A stretch of 64,000 nucleotides of DNA from Monilinia fructicola (taxonomy: Eukaryota > Ascomycota > Leotiomycetes > Helotiales > Sclerotiniaceae). The notes under the pieces were generated by a model. That model was not told the DNA's origin, did no database searches, and saw nothing but the letters and a program-made list of their open reading frames with translations. Positions 34,864-47,513 of this stretch are shown here, piece after piece (the stretch's first letter is position 1; each line of letters begins with the position of its first letter). Location: the NCBI GenBank assembly GCA_008692225.1, contig VICG01000013.1, forward strand, positions 496,001 to 560,000, read 5' to 3'. The translations under genes were made by a program, and so were the position numbers.

Positions 34864-35140
34864 CTTGGGAGTGTGTTGGTGATGTGATTGGATGAGGTGA
34901 GAGATGAGGTGGGTGTGAAGTGATTGATTGAGGATGTAAATGTAGTTGGAGATTCAGATCTGCTGTCTTTGGATTTATGTGAAGCACTTGTTAATTAAAA
35001 GACAGGGGATAGATCTGATATACTGAGACCGGCAATCAACTCGTTGTTCTCTGGTGTTAACATCGATCTAATGATATCATTGATGCAAACAAGAGGTATC
35101 CGAGTGTAGAGTGTATAGTAGTGAAAGCCAGAAGCAAAGA

Positions 35141-35146
<6 letters not shown>

Positions 35147-35181
<35 letters not shown>
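35147..35181. repeat. (AG)n microsatellite
   Basis: A run of GA dinucleotides about 35 bp long, continuing into degenerate AAAG repeats. Confidence 0.9.
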
Positions 35182-35192
<11 letters not shown>

Positions 35193-37061
35193 GTAACGAA
35201 AACGACAATGGGAGGAGCTCCCGAAGACCCTCCAGCTTGAGTTTAGATAGGTGGAGACTACCTAGTACCTGGTCCCTAGGTATGATTCGAATCAGAATGA
35301 AAAAGAAGCCGAGTGGACGTCTGCACGAGTAGAGTGTTTAAAAAGTGTGTATGTGAATTTGAGGGAGGAGTCAATGGCAGGAGAAAAGTCAAAGTGAACA
35401 GTACCTAGTATGTAACACGGAAAGAGAAAAAAAAACTTAATCGGAATGAACGAATCCTTTTTGAAGCAACCTTGGAAATGGGACATGGTTGAAATTATAT
35501 AGGATAGTAAATCAGTAGATGGATGGGTAGTATTCATTTTATTCCACTTATTCGTTTATTCATTCATTCATATCACCTGCATCCACATGATATCCATATT
35601 GGCATATTCACATCATGTAAGCATCAAACATCATGGCTATTCTTACCGTACCTCTCCTCTCAGCTGCAGACTCCCCAGCACAAGAAAAGTTCCACTTCTC
35701 AAGTCCCTCATGGATCCATGCAACGAAGACTACGAAGCTGATGGTAACGCGTCAAATTCCCTTCCCAAGTTGTGCTTTGAGTGACCACTGATGATGCATG
35801 GATGGAGATGTCTGTGAGAGGTGCTGATTGGGTGTAGATTGAGGGTAGACTCTAGAGAGATGAGAAGGAAGGTACGATGCATAGGATGAGGCTCGAGCAA
35901 TTTCGGGATGAGGCGGAGGCGCGGCTTGTTGCATAATATAACATAACGTTGTTGGTGTTGGTGTTGGTGTTGGTGTTAGTTCCTCGGTGACTGGGGAGGT
36001 AGCTGAATGGAATGAATGAGTGGTTGTTAGCCGATGACTGTTTGACTGTTTGTTTGTTTGTTTGTTTGAGGAATTGTGGTTGGTGCAAGGTTTTGATCTC
36101 AGCCCTAAAGATTAGCGATTCATGATTTTTGAGATTAGGATTATATTTGGAATTGGGATTTGGTTCTGATTGAAACATTGATGAGTATGGGTGAGAGAGA
36201 TATGGTTGGTGGTAATGGGTTGGAAAGGATGATAAATTTTGATAAGAATATAAGAATATTAATGATACTTTGCATTGGAATTGATTGTATATTACCTACC
36301 TAGGTAGTTCTAGTATATTTCACTTTATATCACACTTTACTTCATATCAACCTTCACTTCATATTACACCTTCACTTTATATCAACCTTCACTTCACATC
36401 ACACTTCAATTCATCAACGTTCCCTTTCGATAAATACTCAACCTTGCCTAGGTAATACTCCGGAGTTCGTACATACAAGATGACTCAAACATGCATGCAT
36501 TTATTACTTGTACATGTAGTGTAGAGTGTAGTGTAGAGTCTGTAGACCCCTATTGATGAATACTGTACGGTATCAGCTATTAATGATCAACCTTCGACCA
36601 TAGTACTGTATCAACCCCCCTACCTACCCACCTGCCCACCCACCGACCCAGCTAGACTCTATGTAGCACGATATGCATCCATCAGCTGACCCAACCTTAC
36701 CTAATCCCCGTCTCATAATTTCATCCAGTAGGTCATCCTAATCCTGTACTGTACCTGTACAGTAACCTCGCAGAGTCACAGTACCCAGAAGTAAATCATA
36801 ACTTTACCCCAATCTTGGCATCTCCCTTCCCTCCCTCCTTGAATCCAATAATATATTAAACACCCCCCTCCAACCCTCGCATCCAATCATACTTGACCAA
36901 GATCCATCTGTCAAAGATAAATCCCGACTTGGCAATAAAGCTTGGTACGGTACTAGTGGGCACACTCAAACTTTATCTTCTGGAGAGGGATTTACGGATG
37001 TAGAGGATTCTAGGATTTTATGTAGGATTCGAGGGTTCCCGAGGTCCAGTATTCCAGTATT

Positions 37062-37245
<184 letters not shown>

Positions 37246-37404
37246 TGTCCCAAAGCTTTGAACCAGACTTAGGTCATCATAGAACTAATAATACTTGGTT
37301 GGTTCTATTATTATTTGGAGCGATTTGGTAAAATCGAGAGTTTCATGATTTGATTTGATTTTTATAGAAGTTGGGATGTGGAAGAGGTTAGTCGATTCAT
37401 GGAT

Positions 37405-37515
37405 TTGATACTTTTGATATTTTTAATACTTTTGATACTTTTAATACCTTTGATACTTTTCGAACTTTTAATACTTTTGATACTTTTGATACTTTTAATA
37501 CTTTTGATACTCTTG
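37405..37515. repeat. ACTTTTGAT/ACTTTTAAT minisatellite
   Basis: About ten copies of a 9-bp unit (ATACTTTTG/ATACTTTTA variants). The Leu/Ile-rich open frame across it is a product of the repeat, not a gene. Confidence 0.85.
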
Positions 37516-39719
37516 ATGTTTCTCGGCAATGGTGGCGATGTTCTAGCTGATGGCTCATGATCATGAAAACTGTTTAGTATCTAATTAGTAATTAGCATCT
37601 ACCTAGTGCCTACCTAGGTAGTACCTAGTGCCTAGTATCTAGTACCTACGAGGTAGTACCTCCCTTTCTCGTACCTACCTACTCCTTGCAATCGTTCGAG
37701 TAGCTTATGATTGCGAGGTCTAGGTCTATACTCATCAATACCTACCACATTTACCTACAAAAATGCCTCATTTCATATTGCAGTTGAGAGATTTATTTGA
37801 AACAAACGGATCTCACTCTAGGAGCTTGAATCTTTGACTACACACATACACACACACATACATACCTACAGAATAGGTATAGCATTAACAAGTAGGTGGT
37901 CTATGAAGTATCATAGTTTGTTTGCATTGATCATCTACATTATATCCAAACTCATCCCATCAGCACACCAGAATCTACACCAACCTTCGCCAGCTTCAAT
38001 CTCACCCGAATCCTGCTCCCTTTTGAGAACGACCCCGGGAACAAAAATAGCAAGGCAAGATTGGTGAAACGCGAGGACCTGGCTCTGAATGGCTCGATGT
38101 GAATGTGGTTATACAAAATTAGATCTCATCATCTACTCCTTGAGAGGGTATCTAACATCAGTTCGTACGTATCTTACGAGATGTTCCAAGGCGTGGGAGG
38201 ACAAATCGATGTCCAGCTCTTTGGGGCTGTGTGTATGGGTGATACTATTATTACTGATACTGGGTATCCAGCACACAAATTGCAAAGTGTTGGCGTACTG
38301 AGAAACATCATTTCGTTGGAGCTTGAGGAATGTTGATTGAGGATTGGAGGAGCCGAGAAGGTTGATGTTTGGAATTATATCTAGATCTGCCGTCGAGATA
38401 GAAAATATGGAGGAGAGATATGCGAAAGAGAAAGACTCCGATCCTCTCGCGTGGGAAAGGGAAATGACTCGGCACGTGCAGTCATTCAGCTGAAGCTGGT
38501 GCTCGAGATGTCGTTTTGGGAGGATGGAAACTTCCACGAATGAATTCGGCAACACGCAGTTGTATCTTTACGTGCAAGTTTGCTGGTGTTCAGATCGCTG
38601 CGGATTGATGTTGATTTGATATCTCGTCGGTCCAACCTCATCTTCATCTTCATCTTCCACTTCAACTTCTTCGTACGTGTCGACTCTCACGTGTATGAGC
38701 TGCCCAAGTCAAAGACTTAGCGTTCCCGGTTAACTCATTGATCATTTCGTATGGCCATGTAGGGGCTAATTAGGCTGTGTCTGACCTGTGCCGGTACAAT
38801 ATCAATGGTTCTCGTTACTATCAATATCTACGTGACCACCTATTGTTATTTTTTCGATCGTTGATCATCTTGGTGAGGAAATTCGTTATATATCAAGATT
38901 GCCTCGATCATGCAGGAGGCTCTGGGATTTGGTTAATGGGTTCTGTCAATTGAATCGTTAACCATGGGAGTGGGGGCGCCGTCGACGTCTTACTGATTGA
39001 TCCGGATCCTCCGTTGTACGGCGGCTCTTGTTTGGTCGGTCAACGCTTTATGGCTGAATTTTGATGGAGTTTATGTCCGAATATATATCGGATCGTGCGA
39101 CTCTACATTTTCTACGAAAATCAGGATTACATATCAGGCCTTGGGTCTTGTTGCTGTCAACATTCGACTTCACGCTAAGTATCCTTTCTTTCGATTTTTG
39201 CACCCCCTCATCAGTCATGTCTTCCACCGTGTCAATACCCAGCAATAGCTCCGCAATAGTATTCTGCGAGAGCATCGTGCATCAATTTAAATCTAGATAA
39301 AAGTTCTTATGTACCTGAATGGGCTTGCAGTGGGTGGTCTTTGTTCTTTCGGGGTAGAATCGAAGGTGATCGTTAAGATATGCCAATTATGACTTCAATC
39401 TATCATTTGCCACCGCAGTTGTATTTACGCTTCTTTATTCTTCTTCTTGGTGGTGGTGGTAGTCGTCGTCATCATCATCGTTGTAACAACAACTATATCT
39501 TCGAAGCATTTCATGATAGGATGCAAAGATTATGCTGGACATTGACCATGGGCAATACATGGGAACATGCAAGTTTTTGCGAGAAATCAATACCAGTCAG
39601 CACTAGAATGTAACAAAATGTTGCTCTGGCTAAGTTTTCTCGGCTTTGGTCATTTGAGTTCCCATCTGGGTCAATGCCCTTTGTATGTATGGCTCTTGGT
39701 TGAATGATTTCTTTCGTTC

Positions 39720-40402
39720 CTAATCCGAAGGTTTGGGGTATCAAGGGTATTCAGATAGCCAAGATCTTCATATGGCTCGATGTAATATCTTCATAACACA
39801 ATGTAAGACGCCTCAACATCTTCAATAGATGCCTTTGCTAATCTGTTACATAGTTGCTGGTGGTGTATTGATATCTCCTGCTGCTGATCAAAACGTCTTG
39901 GTAATTGGCATCCATATGTATGTGCGTGGTATCGGATCCCTGTAATTTTGCATTCTATTATTCACAGGCATCAACATCAAATTCATGTTCATCATGCAGC
40001 AACGAGAAAGACCTATAGGAGCCAGCGCCAGCCAAACATTAGATCCAAGACGTCGTAGTTGGCGATCTCTCTTATACATCATGATTGTATGTATCCCTAG
40101 CAATCATCACAACACGAATCATCTACCGCTTGGTGGAATCTTCAGCCGGTCTTAATCCAAGGAAAAATCCAATCCCATATAAGGGATGGTATTTCACGCT
40201 TCTCTACGCTCTCCCTATGTGCATTGAAGTTGGGTTGATGAATATCGTTCATCCGGGCAGGATACTGGTAGTGGACGAAGGAAGTGAACTCCCTCGAATA
40301 TCGAGAGGAGAAAAAGAAGCCAATGAAGAGGTCACAAAAAAAATTGGAGAAGACAGCCGCAAAGGAAGGGAAGCATTCGACGAAGATGGGGAAGAAACAT
40401 GA
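39720..40402 (+). pseudogene. RTA1-like membrane protein, 5'-truncated and disrupted
   Basis: The RTA1 family comprises seven-helix fungal membrane proteins linked to lipid translocation and resistance to compounds such as 7-aminocholesterol. The recognisable part starts at NPKVWGIKGIQIAKIFIWLD (from about 39720). An intron GTAATA..CAATAG could join to LICYIVAGGVLISPAADQ, then VIGIHMYVRGIGSL. A TAA follows where the family usually has Gln. Reading continues FCILLFTGINIKFMFIMQQ and SLLYIMIV, shifts frame near 40085, and resumes with TTRIIYRLVESSAG and the diagnostic NIVHPGRIL before an acidic tail ending at 40402. The first helices were not found upstream. With one stop and one frameshift it is probably a decayed copy, though indel errors elsewhere leave some doubt. 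Confidence 0.72.
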
Positions 40403-40980
40403 TGCGTATATTATTGCCTCTAATATGATGAATTAACGAGCTCGAGTACACCACCTGGGTATCCCGCCGCTCGGAGAATACGGGATATCCGGGGTAAAGT
40501 GATGGGTATGAATCTTTGGGAACCTAGAATTAAAATCCATGCTATAAATGGATCTTTTACACCCCCTCATTCTTGTACACCAGCTAAGAAAGTCTTAATG
40601 TCCACAAACCTTTGGATTGGGACGGCACATATATCAGTTCTAAGCGACAACGCTCGGTTGGTTTCACTGCTGTGCCTTTTCAATAACCGACTCGCGGTTA
40701 TATCCATCGATTTGATTCGACCATAGTTTCATAGAAGTATCCTTGACCTTTAAAGACGGCACTTCATATATCATATGTCTCTGTTCTGCATGCGATCAGG
40801 CGATTTGCTTTTTCTCTTTTGCTTTTCTTGCTGTTTGCTTGTTTTCCGGAAGCTTGCCGAAATGTGAGCAGGCATGACTCACAAGCTGTGGAAAAAGCAA
40901 CGACGTCCTATAATTCGTATGAAAAGAAAGAATAATCGTCCATCCTGCACTCAAACTGTCTAATATCGAAAGCCCCATCG

Positions 40981-41907
40981 TCAAGGCCTTGCGCTTTTGG
41001 AATATTCGCATGGGTGGATATCACTTGATAAAGCTCGTAGGAATTCTTCATCCCTTGCTTCATGTTCGTCTTCGGGGACTTGACTTGGTGATACAAAGGC
41101 TTTGTCGAACATGGATGCCCGAAGCCAATGTTTCACTCGCATCTCGATGGATTTGTTCGCGTGGTTCGTGACCATTGAGGTGTAAAGCTTTCCCCCCGCG
41201 CTGTTATCTGGCTCTCGTTCAGACACCTCGGTGCCGCCTTGGTGCAACCTATATCCCCTGTTCCCACACGAGTATCCATCTCGCTTGACTCGGCTCCCCA
41301 TGCATACTGCACTTCGACATGCCGTGGAATTCCCATCCCTTTGGTTCACTGCGCCATGGTAACCGCGACGCACGCCCGGGCGTGCTGTAAGTGTATATTG
41401 TTCGCTGAGCGCGCCGTCATGTCTTTCTTTAGTGGCAAGACCAGGCGCTCCACCCAGCATCTGCCGGGAAGATGACAAGATGTGGAAACCCGATAAGAAC
41501 TCTACATGTCCAGTTTGAGACGAGGTGTGCTCGACGGCCGCGGAGCATACTTTAGCTGGCCCCATCTCCCAGCTCGTCGCGCATATACCTGGCATGCGTT
41601 GCGATTGAGAGTTTATGTCCATCATGAGTTTCCTCGTGCGTCGAATGGCAGAGGCTTCGACCAGTGAGCCTAGAGCCGGGAAAGTCTTCTCCATTGTTTT
41701 GTCGATGGTATCCATGGCCGTGCTAGCCATCTGCATGAGTAAGTTCCTCGGGTCGGCCGAGAAGCCGAGGTGCAAAGTGGTAGATGCATACATACTAAAG
41801 CTCTCGTGCAGCTCGCCGCGTCCAAAACGTACAGGATTGGTCCCGATACCCGCTTGTTTGCTGGCGTGAGCTCTCGTGTTTATGTTTCGGCCCAAGTATC
41901 TGCTCAA
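40981..41907 (-). CDS. Uncertain open reading frame
   Basis: A 308-codon open frame without an ATG at its start; the first possible ATG is within the frame (MYASTTLHL). Parts look protein-like (KTMEKTFPALGSLVEASAIR and KHWLRASMFDKAFVSPSQVP), while the middle looks like unselected sequence. I recognise no family. It ends close to the first identified exon of the membrane gene on the opposite strand, whose missing 5' exon should lie in this region, so the frame may be partly a shadow. It could also be a distinct gene with introns. Confidence 0.25.
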   Translation of the reverse strand: MSRYLGRNINTRAHASKQAGIGTNPVRFGRGELHESFSMYASTTLHLGFSADPRNLLMQMASTAMDTIDKTMEKTFPALGSLVEASAIRRTRKLMMDINSQSQRMPGICATSWEMGPAKVCSAAVEHTSSQTGHVEFLSGFHILSSSRQMLGGAPGLATKERHDGALSEQYTLTARPGVRRGYHGAVNQRDGNSTACRSAVCMGSRVKRDGYSCGNRGYRLHQGGTEVSEREPDNSAGGKLYTSMVTNHANKSIEMRVKHWLRASMFDKAFVSPSQVPEDEHEARDEEFLRALSSDIHPCEYSKSARP

Positions 41908-41930
41908 GGGCTGATGATTTATTCGTATAG

Positions 41931-43235
41931 TGGTTGTGTTGATATATTTTGATTCCCTTGTATTTGTGCTCGGGACTGCGGTTGTTTCGGCCGGGTATGG
42001 GGTTAGTTATTCGAAGCATATGTGTTCCAATGCTATTATCCTTTGTCTATCGTGTTATATGACGACGAAGGTAAGTTCCAGGAAGGCCGCACACTCTCCA
42101 GGTCAATCGGGATGACTGCTGGCTCCCAAGACTTGCTTACAATGCGTCTCTAGGTCGTATGTTCCCCTCGTTGCAGTCATGCCGATTTCCACTAATGCGT
42201 ACAGCTCATTTATTATTTCTCGTCGAGAGAGTGGTCCGTCTATAGATGCCAGCCATTGGATTGGATCTGCTGACGAGAAGGCCAGTATATCATCCGTCGA
42301 TCGTCAAAACCACGAATCAAGGATCCTCTCTATCTTTTCAATTCCTTTGGCATGCTCAGTCAGTCTTCTGCGCCGTGTCTGAATTTTCATGTATTGATCG
42401 TAACAGTTCCTTACTGCGTGGTCATCGCGTTGAATTTCATTTTGTAGGTGGTGCTTCACATGCATGGCGCAGACGTTAACCTCGGGCCCTCTAGCCGATT
42501 TGCGAATTACAAAAACGGCGAATGTCGTATTGGGATGAAGAAGGTGGCAATGATACCCCTTATTGTAAATCCCAATTACCTTCCCTCTTCGCCCCTCTGT
42601 CCCTCCTACCCTTCCATCTCTTACCTGCCAGAAGCTCATCCAACTAACCAACAACCACCCCCCACAGGCTTTCGACATCTTCGTCAACGTCAGTCTCCAA
42701 TCAGAATGCACCCCGCACATCTGACAGCCATATGCATAGGTGTACCTAACCTCTCTATTCCTCGTCCCGCTCCAAAGTAACCCCGCCTCCATCTCCCCGC
42801 CACCCAGCTCCCAAACCCTCAAACTAACAACGTTCACCCGCCAGACCTCTACTCCTACAAAAACAACCCCCATTCCCAAGCCCGCACAGTCGCCCTCCGC
42901 ACCTTCGTCGGAAGCTGCTGCACCCTCACCTCCAGCCTCGTGTACGTATCCGTAGCTCCCGCTCCCGCCCCCGCCCACGCCAATCTCCACACGCGTCACT
43001 AACCCCCAAATCAAATTCCAGCAACCTAACCCTCCTCCTAGTCCTCAGAGGCGAACCCGGCTGGATCTGCCTCATGTGCTGCAACGTCGATAGTACGGCC
43101 CCCTCCCCCTCCCCTCCCCCTCCCCCCTAAATCCCGCGCAACCGCAGCCGCACCTTCGCTAACCACCACATGCACCCCCACCCCGCAGTCCTCTTCTCGG
43201 TCCTCGTCCTCCATTGGATCACGTCGCGGGGATAA
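41931..43235 (+). CDS. Many-exon integral membrane protein, 5' end unresolved
   Basis: A fungal integral membrane protein family of unknown function. Ten exons were placed: 41931-42070, 42205-42233, 42286-42358, 42407-42443, 42495-42564, 42668-42688, 42740-42776, 42845-42941, 43022-43092 and 43189-43235. They spell a continuous series of helices: LIYFDSLVFVLGTAVVSAGY, then LVERVYIIRRSSKPRIKDPL, YLFNSFGML, ALNFIFRFANYKNGECRIGM, KKVAMIPLIAFDIFVNVYL, TSLFLVPLQNLYSYKNN, ARTVALRTFVGSCCTLTSSL, NLTLLLVLRGEPGWICLMCC and FSVLVLHWITSRG. Exon 2 is 29 nt where 30 are needed (LIYYF-LVERV), so one base is probably missing near 42217. A second break may occur at GGGG (43228-43231), since the following frame stays open to 43725. 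At least one 5' exon is missing; the acceptor at 41930 is phase 1. Confidence 0.8.
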
Positions 43236-44100
43236 CGCCTCGACGTTCATGCCGCGGCGCGCACCTGCACGTGCGCGGACCCGCTCGCTGGCTATGGCGG
43301 GCTCCGCTTCGGATTCGTGTACCGCGCGTGCTTGTGCTCGTGCGCGTGGGGCGTTGCCGTCGCGGCTGGACCGCGAGTCTTGCGCTGTGGGGCTGCGGGG
43401 GAGGGCGGCGGATGGGGTTTGGGATGGGTGCGGGTGGTGGGATTTGAAGGGTGGGGGTACCGGTGGGGGTGCCGGTGGGTATGGGGATGGGGGTGCACGT
43501 GGCTGTTTTTGGGATAGCTCGAATGTGCATGTAAGCGCGGATATCAATGCACACGCGGGTCCGGGGATGGATCTCCCCGCTGGCACGGCCACGGCGACGG
43601 TTACGACGACGGTTACGGCGGGGGTGGGGGAGGGGATGGATGGGGATGGGGAGAGCGGGGGTGAGGGGCCGGAATGGAGATATCGAGGCCCAGGATGGCG
43701 ATTACGGTGGAGAGGGATCATGTGAGGGAGGTGGTGGAGGTGGGGGTTATGGGGGCGGTGGGAAGGGGGGAGGGAGGAGCGGGCAGAGCGAAGCTTTTGG
43801 GGTGAGGGCGGCGTGGGGTGTTGGCATGAGGGACCTTGGGGAGGGAAGGAGGAGGGAGAAAATGCCCCGGGCGATCATCAGGATACGCACATCTCATCCC
43901 AGGCATGCATTCCAGCAAAGCGATGGGGAACCCGAGGCACTCTCCACGGGACGTACGGGCGGCATTCGCCAATGCCGCAGTGTGGATGGATGTTTGATCG
44001 CAGGGACTTGCTCGTTACGGTACATGCTTGCACACGGTACGATATGATCCCCAAACCCCAGTGGCATAATACGAAGGCTTGATGTTCGATGTTCGAGCTT
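43236..44100. other. GC-rich, G-skewed block (possible extension of the membrane gene)
   Basis: This is strikingly GC-rich compared with the surroundings, and all frames are open for long distances. If one G is dropped at 43228-43231, the membrane protein continues as TSRDNASTFMPRRAPARART and on to a stop at 43723-43725. That would be a Gly/Ala/Arg-rich tail with a VTTTVTAGVGEG stretch. Otherwise it is non-coding low-complexity DNA. Confidence 0.4.
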
Positions 44101-44199
44101 GGGCGGGTGACGGGCGATGTTTTGCGCTTGTGGGATTTTATGGCGATCGGTTATCGTTGTTGTGTCTTTGGTGTGGTGTTGAGATATTTTGGGAGAGTG

Positions 44200-44415
44200 G
44201 TGTTTTGTTTTGTTTTGTTTTGTTTTATCTTATTTTGTGTTGCGTTAAGTTATGTTTTGTTTTGTTTTGTTATGTTTTGTTATGTTATGTATGTTATATC
44301 GAGCTCAGATGAATTACGGAATGAGTTTCAAGACTGTGTTCATTCATATCCATATCTATATCCATATCTATATCCATATCTATATCTATATCTATATCTA
44401 TATCTATATCTATAT
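44200..44415. repeat. TTTTG tandem followed by TATATCTATATCCA tandem
   Basis: Pentamer-like TTTTG units (about 44202-44285), followed by alternating TATATC/CATATC repeats (44345-44415). Open frames across it give Tyr/Ile and Phe/Val repeats only. Confidence 0.85.
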
Positions 44416-47400
44416 CCAAGACTCCCACGAAGCTCAACTTCCTCGATTGCTTGCGACTGCCATGGACTTACTCATGATCATCCTGTCAAAGTAGGCATCC
44501 ATCAAACCGAGTTCTTTGCGGATCGCTTTCGAGCTCCTCGAGATCGGAATCACAAGCGCTTTTCCATTTGCACTTTCCTCAACATTCGGAAAAGAGATTT
44601 CTGTACTCCTTTGATCCCGCTCATATTCCTACCCCCCTCTCTCTGTATGCGGAACTACGCATCCTGCATCCCGCATCCCGCATCCCGTATCGGGGTATCT
44701 CATACATCATGAATCAAGTCATCCTAAGAAGAGTACCACAATTATAGATAGCAACATGCCATACCCACACAGAATCCCCCAACTTTCGATATAATTCCAT
44801 GGAACAGTAACAGCTCCCAAACGATTGCATGGAAAGAATTTCGGAATCCTACATTAGAATTCAAAATAGCTTCAAAACATGCTAGTTATCCAGTTCAACA
44901 AAATACTCATAGTTAGCGATACCATTCTCAATCTTGTGTGAACTGATCATGAGATCCTCATCTTCGATTTCGTTTAACTTTGACTTGCGTATCGTCAGCT
45001 TCACTTCGATACATACTATTTGTTACCCGAGGAGTGCTCTCGTTGTTTTATCACATGTAGATCTACCATTCTAACCTCTTTCGTTTTGTTGGTATAAACC
45101 TTGTAATTATTTCGTTCTTTCGCTACTTCTAAAGTGAACGAACTGCGTGCGTTTTCCTACCTTGCTTTCCCCCACCCCTATTTCAACAGCACCCCCCTTT
45201 TTGTAATAATAACATATTCGTCATTTGACATTGGAAATGGCTAGCTACTATAATTCATAATCACTCATAACGATAACAACTACGACAATGATAATGATAA
45301 TATTAAGGATAGATCTATAATAGAATTTACTTGAATACGTTTGAGCAGGTAAGGTTACCTAGGCAGGCTAAGACTTTGTGATATGCATATTTGAATAAGT
45401 TTAACTTCATCGAAATCACAAACCAAGCCCCTATCCCTCCTTCAGAAAGGAAAGTACTAATGCTAACTTTTGTCTGTATAGATGATACTACCCAGCATTT
45501 CTACATAACTTAATTGACACTGTATCTTGGTATCCTAGCACCAGTTCATCCACAGGCTGCTGCAGCTCTATCTCGATCACTGCCTGTCAACTTCGATTGG
45601 CGAGAAGAGGAAGGGACGGGAGGCCGTCCATGGCGAGCTATTTGTAGAGAAACCCGATGGATTTTAATTATCTTCATCTGAGCAAGATCTTGTTGATCCT
45701 TGTTCTTCTTTCTTTGTGATGTCGATTGTGCTGGCACCACGAAACTAACTGTATCGTCGTTAACCTTGCAATCTTGCCTTTTGAACGAACAATCTTACCT
45801 TCTTGACTTTCTTTCTTCTTTACTCGGAGATCGATATCATCCATCACCCGATCGCGCGTCCCGGCCCCAAGTCTTTCTAGCGAACGAGACGCTCAAAAAA
45901 ATCTGACCCTGACGCGGAACGGGAATTCCTCCCGCACAAGGAATACGTACGTGTCTGTCGGGTCATCGAGATCTGTCTGGCTTTCATTTGACCATCACAC
46001 CGCGCGTCGGTTTCTGCTCACCTCTACACGCAGCAGTCGAGATATAAAAAGATGTCTACCTACTAGCCAGCCGTCAGGGGGAATGAACCCAGGGACACGC
46101 TTCTCGGCGGAGAATCCAAGGGCGGAAGTGAATGCCCCCGCTTCCTCGTTCCGGCGATCGACAAGCCGGAATGTATGAGCTTGGACATGCATGGTTCCAT
46201 CTTCATACGTATAAAGGCGCTGTGTTGATTGGTTGCGTGGAGGAGAACGGTGCTTTTGCAAGCAATGCGCGGAGTTTCCACCGTGTCGAGATGGCTGGCG
46301 GAGTGGTTGTGTGGGGGAGTGGGGGTTGTTCCTCGGCTTTACGGGATTGGGGCAGTTTATGCTTGTCATTGATGGCGAGGAGGTAGCAAGGAAAAGCCCG
46401 TTGAGATGGATGGGGTGGGATGACGGATCCATGGATGAAGAGAAATGGGGATGGCAGGTATACATGATATCATGGATACCAATAGTGATGAAATATGAAC
46501 ATTAGATATCCATCAGCGAGCTATCTGGTATCTCCTACCATCTAGGTATTTTTTCAAAATGTGCCCAAGAACCTCCGTACGTTTTTGGATCCGTTCTCTG
46601 TAACCTGCATTTTTGCCATTGAAAAAATACATGGTATATAATATTGTTCTCGGAGGAGAGGAGAGGACGGCTGGAAGGGAATGTTGTGTAGCGAGGTTGA
46701 GGTCAGATGGGGATATGAGAGGGGGATTTGGGTTGCTGGGTGCTGCTATGTGCTTTTTATTTACACGCAGTAAATTTAAATCATACCACACCCGTCCCAA
46801 ATTTTCCATTGGGTATCCCAATATATCCAACTTTGTCCTTAGAAGGTATAAAGGCAGCATGATACATGAAAAAGAGCCATGAGATAAGCAAAAGTCTTAC
46901 AATCGCCGTCCAAGAAGCCGGAGATAAGCTGACGTTGCAGGAAAGGAGAAATCCAATCCTCGGCCAAAGATTACCCGAGACCAAAACTTACCCAAAAGTA
47001 AGACCAGAGACGAGCATGAGGCTATATAGCAGGGCGACCATTAATGGCCGCGAGAATGGGAATCCCACCATCGCACAAGTGTGGCGATGAAACGCCATAG
47101 CATGTAGCCGGCAGCTATGTTGGAAAATTTGCGATCAATCTCAGTGGTATTAGGTACGCAACCGAAAGGATCGCTTCAAAAGCTTAAGGATCACTAGGTC
47201 GGCGGGTGAGAGAAAGGTTCAAGGATTGGGTGTTGGGAAGGGGAGATCGCATTGACCATTGAGAGATTCACCGTCGCTATGAGGCCACTTGCGCAATAAA
47301 CGCTTTACGTCTCCAGCCATAGCTTTCACCATCGATACATCCTTCGCCCAAAAGCATCATCCTTACCCCAAATTCACACCATCTAATTTTGGAAGGACGG

Positions 47401-47478
47401 CTCCACGTCACAAGGCCACCTTGCTCCATCCAAGTTTTCAATCCTCCATCGTGCAGTCCTTGATACATACCCGTAGTT

Positions 47479-47513
<35 letters not shown>

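Noticed and set aside
35940..36065. CRISPR-like or telomere-like tandem (GTTGGT, GTTT units)
   Set aside because: Short simple-sequence tandems without spacers; CRISPR arrays are not expected in fungal nuclear DNA.
37378..37560. Leu/Ile-rich 60-codon frame
   Set aside because: Entirely produced by the 9-bp ACTTTTGAT repeat.
38133..38555. 140-codon minus-strand frame
   Set aside because: No recognisable features; composition resembles neighbouring non-coding DNA.
42304..43014. 236-codon minus-strand frame
   Set aside because: Covers the exons of the plus-strand membrane gene and is explained as its antisense shadow.
43038..43721. 227-codon minus-strand Pro-rich frame
   Set aside because: Product of the GC-rich island, where all frames are open; no conserved motif.
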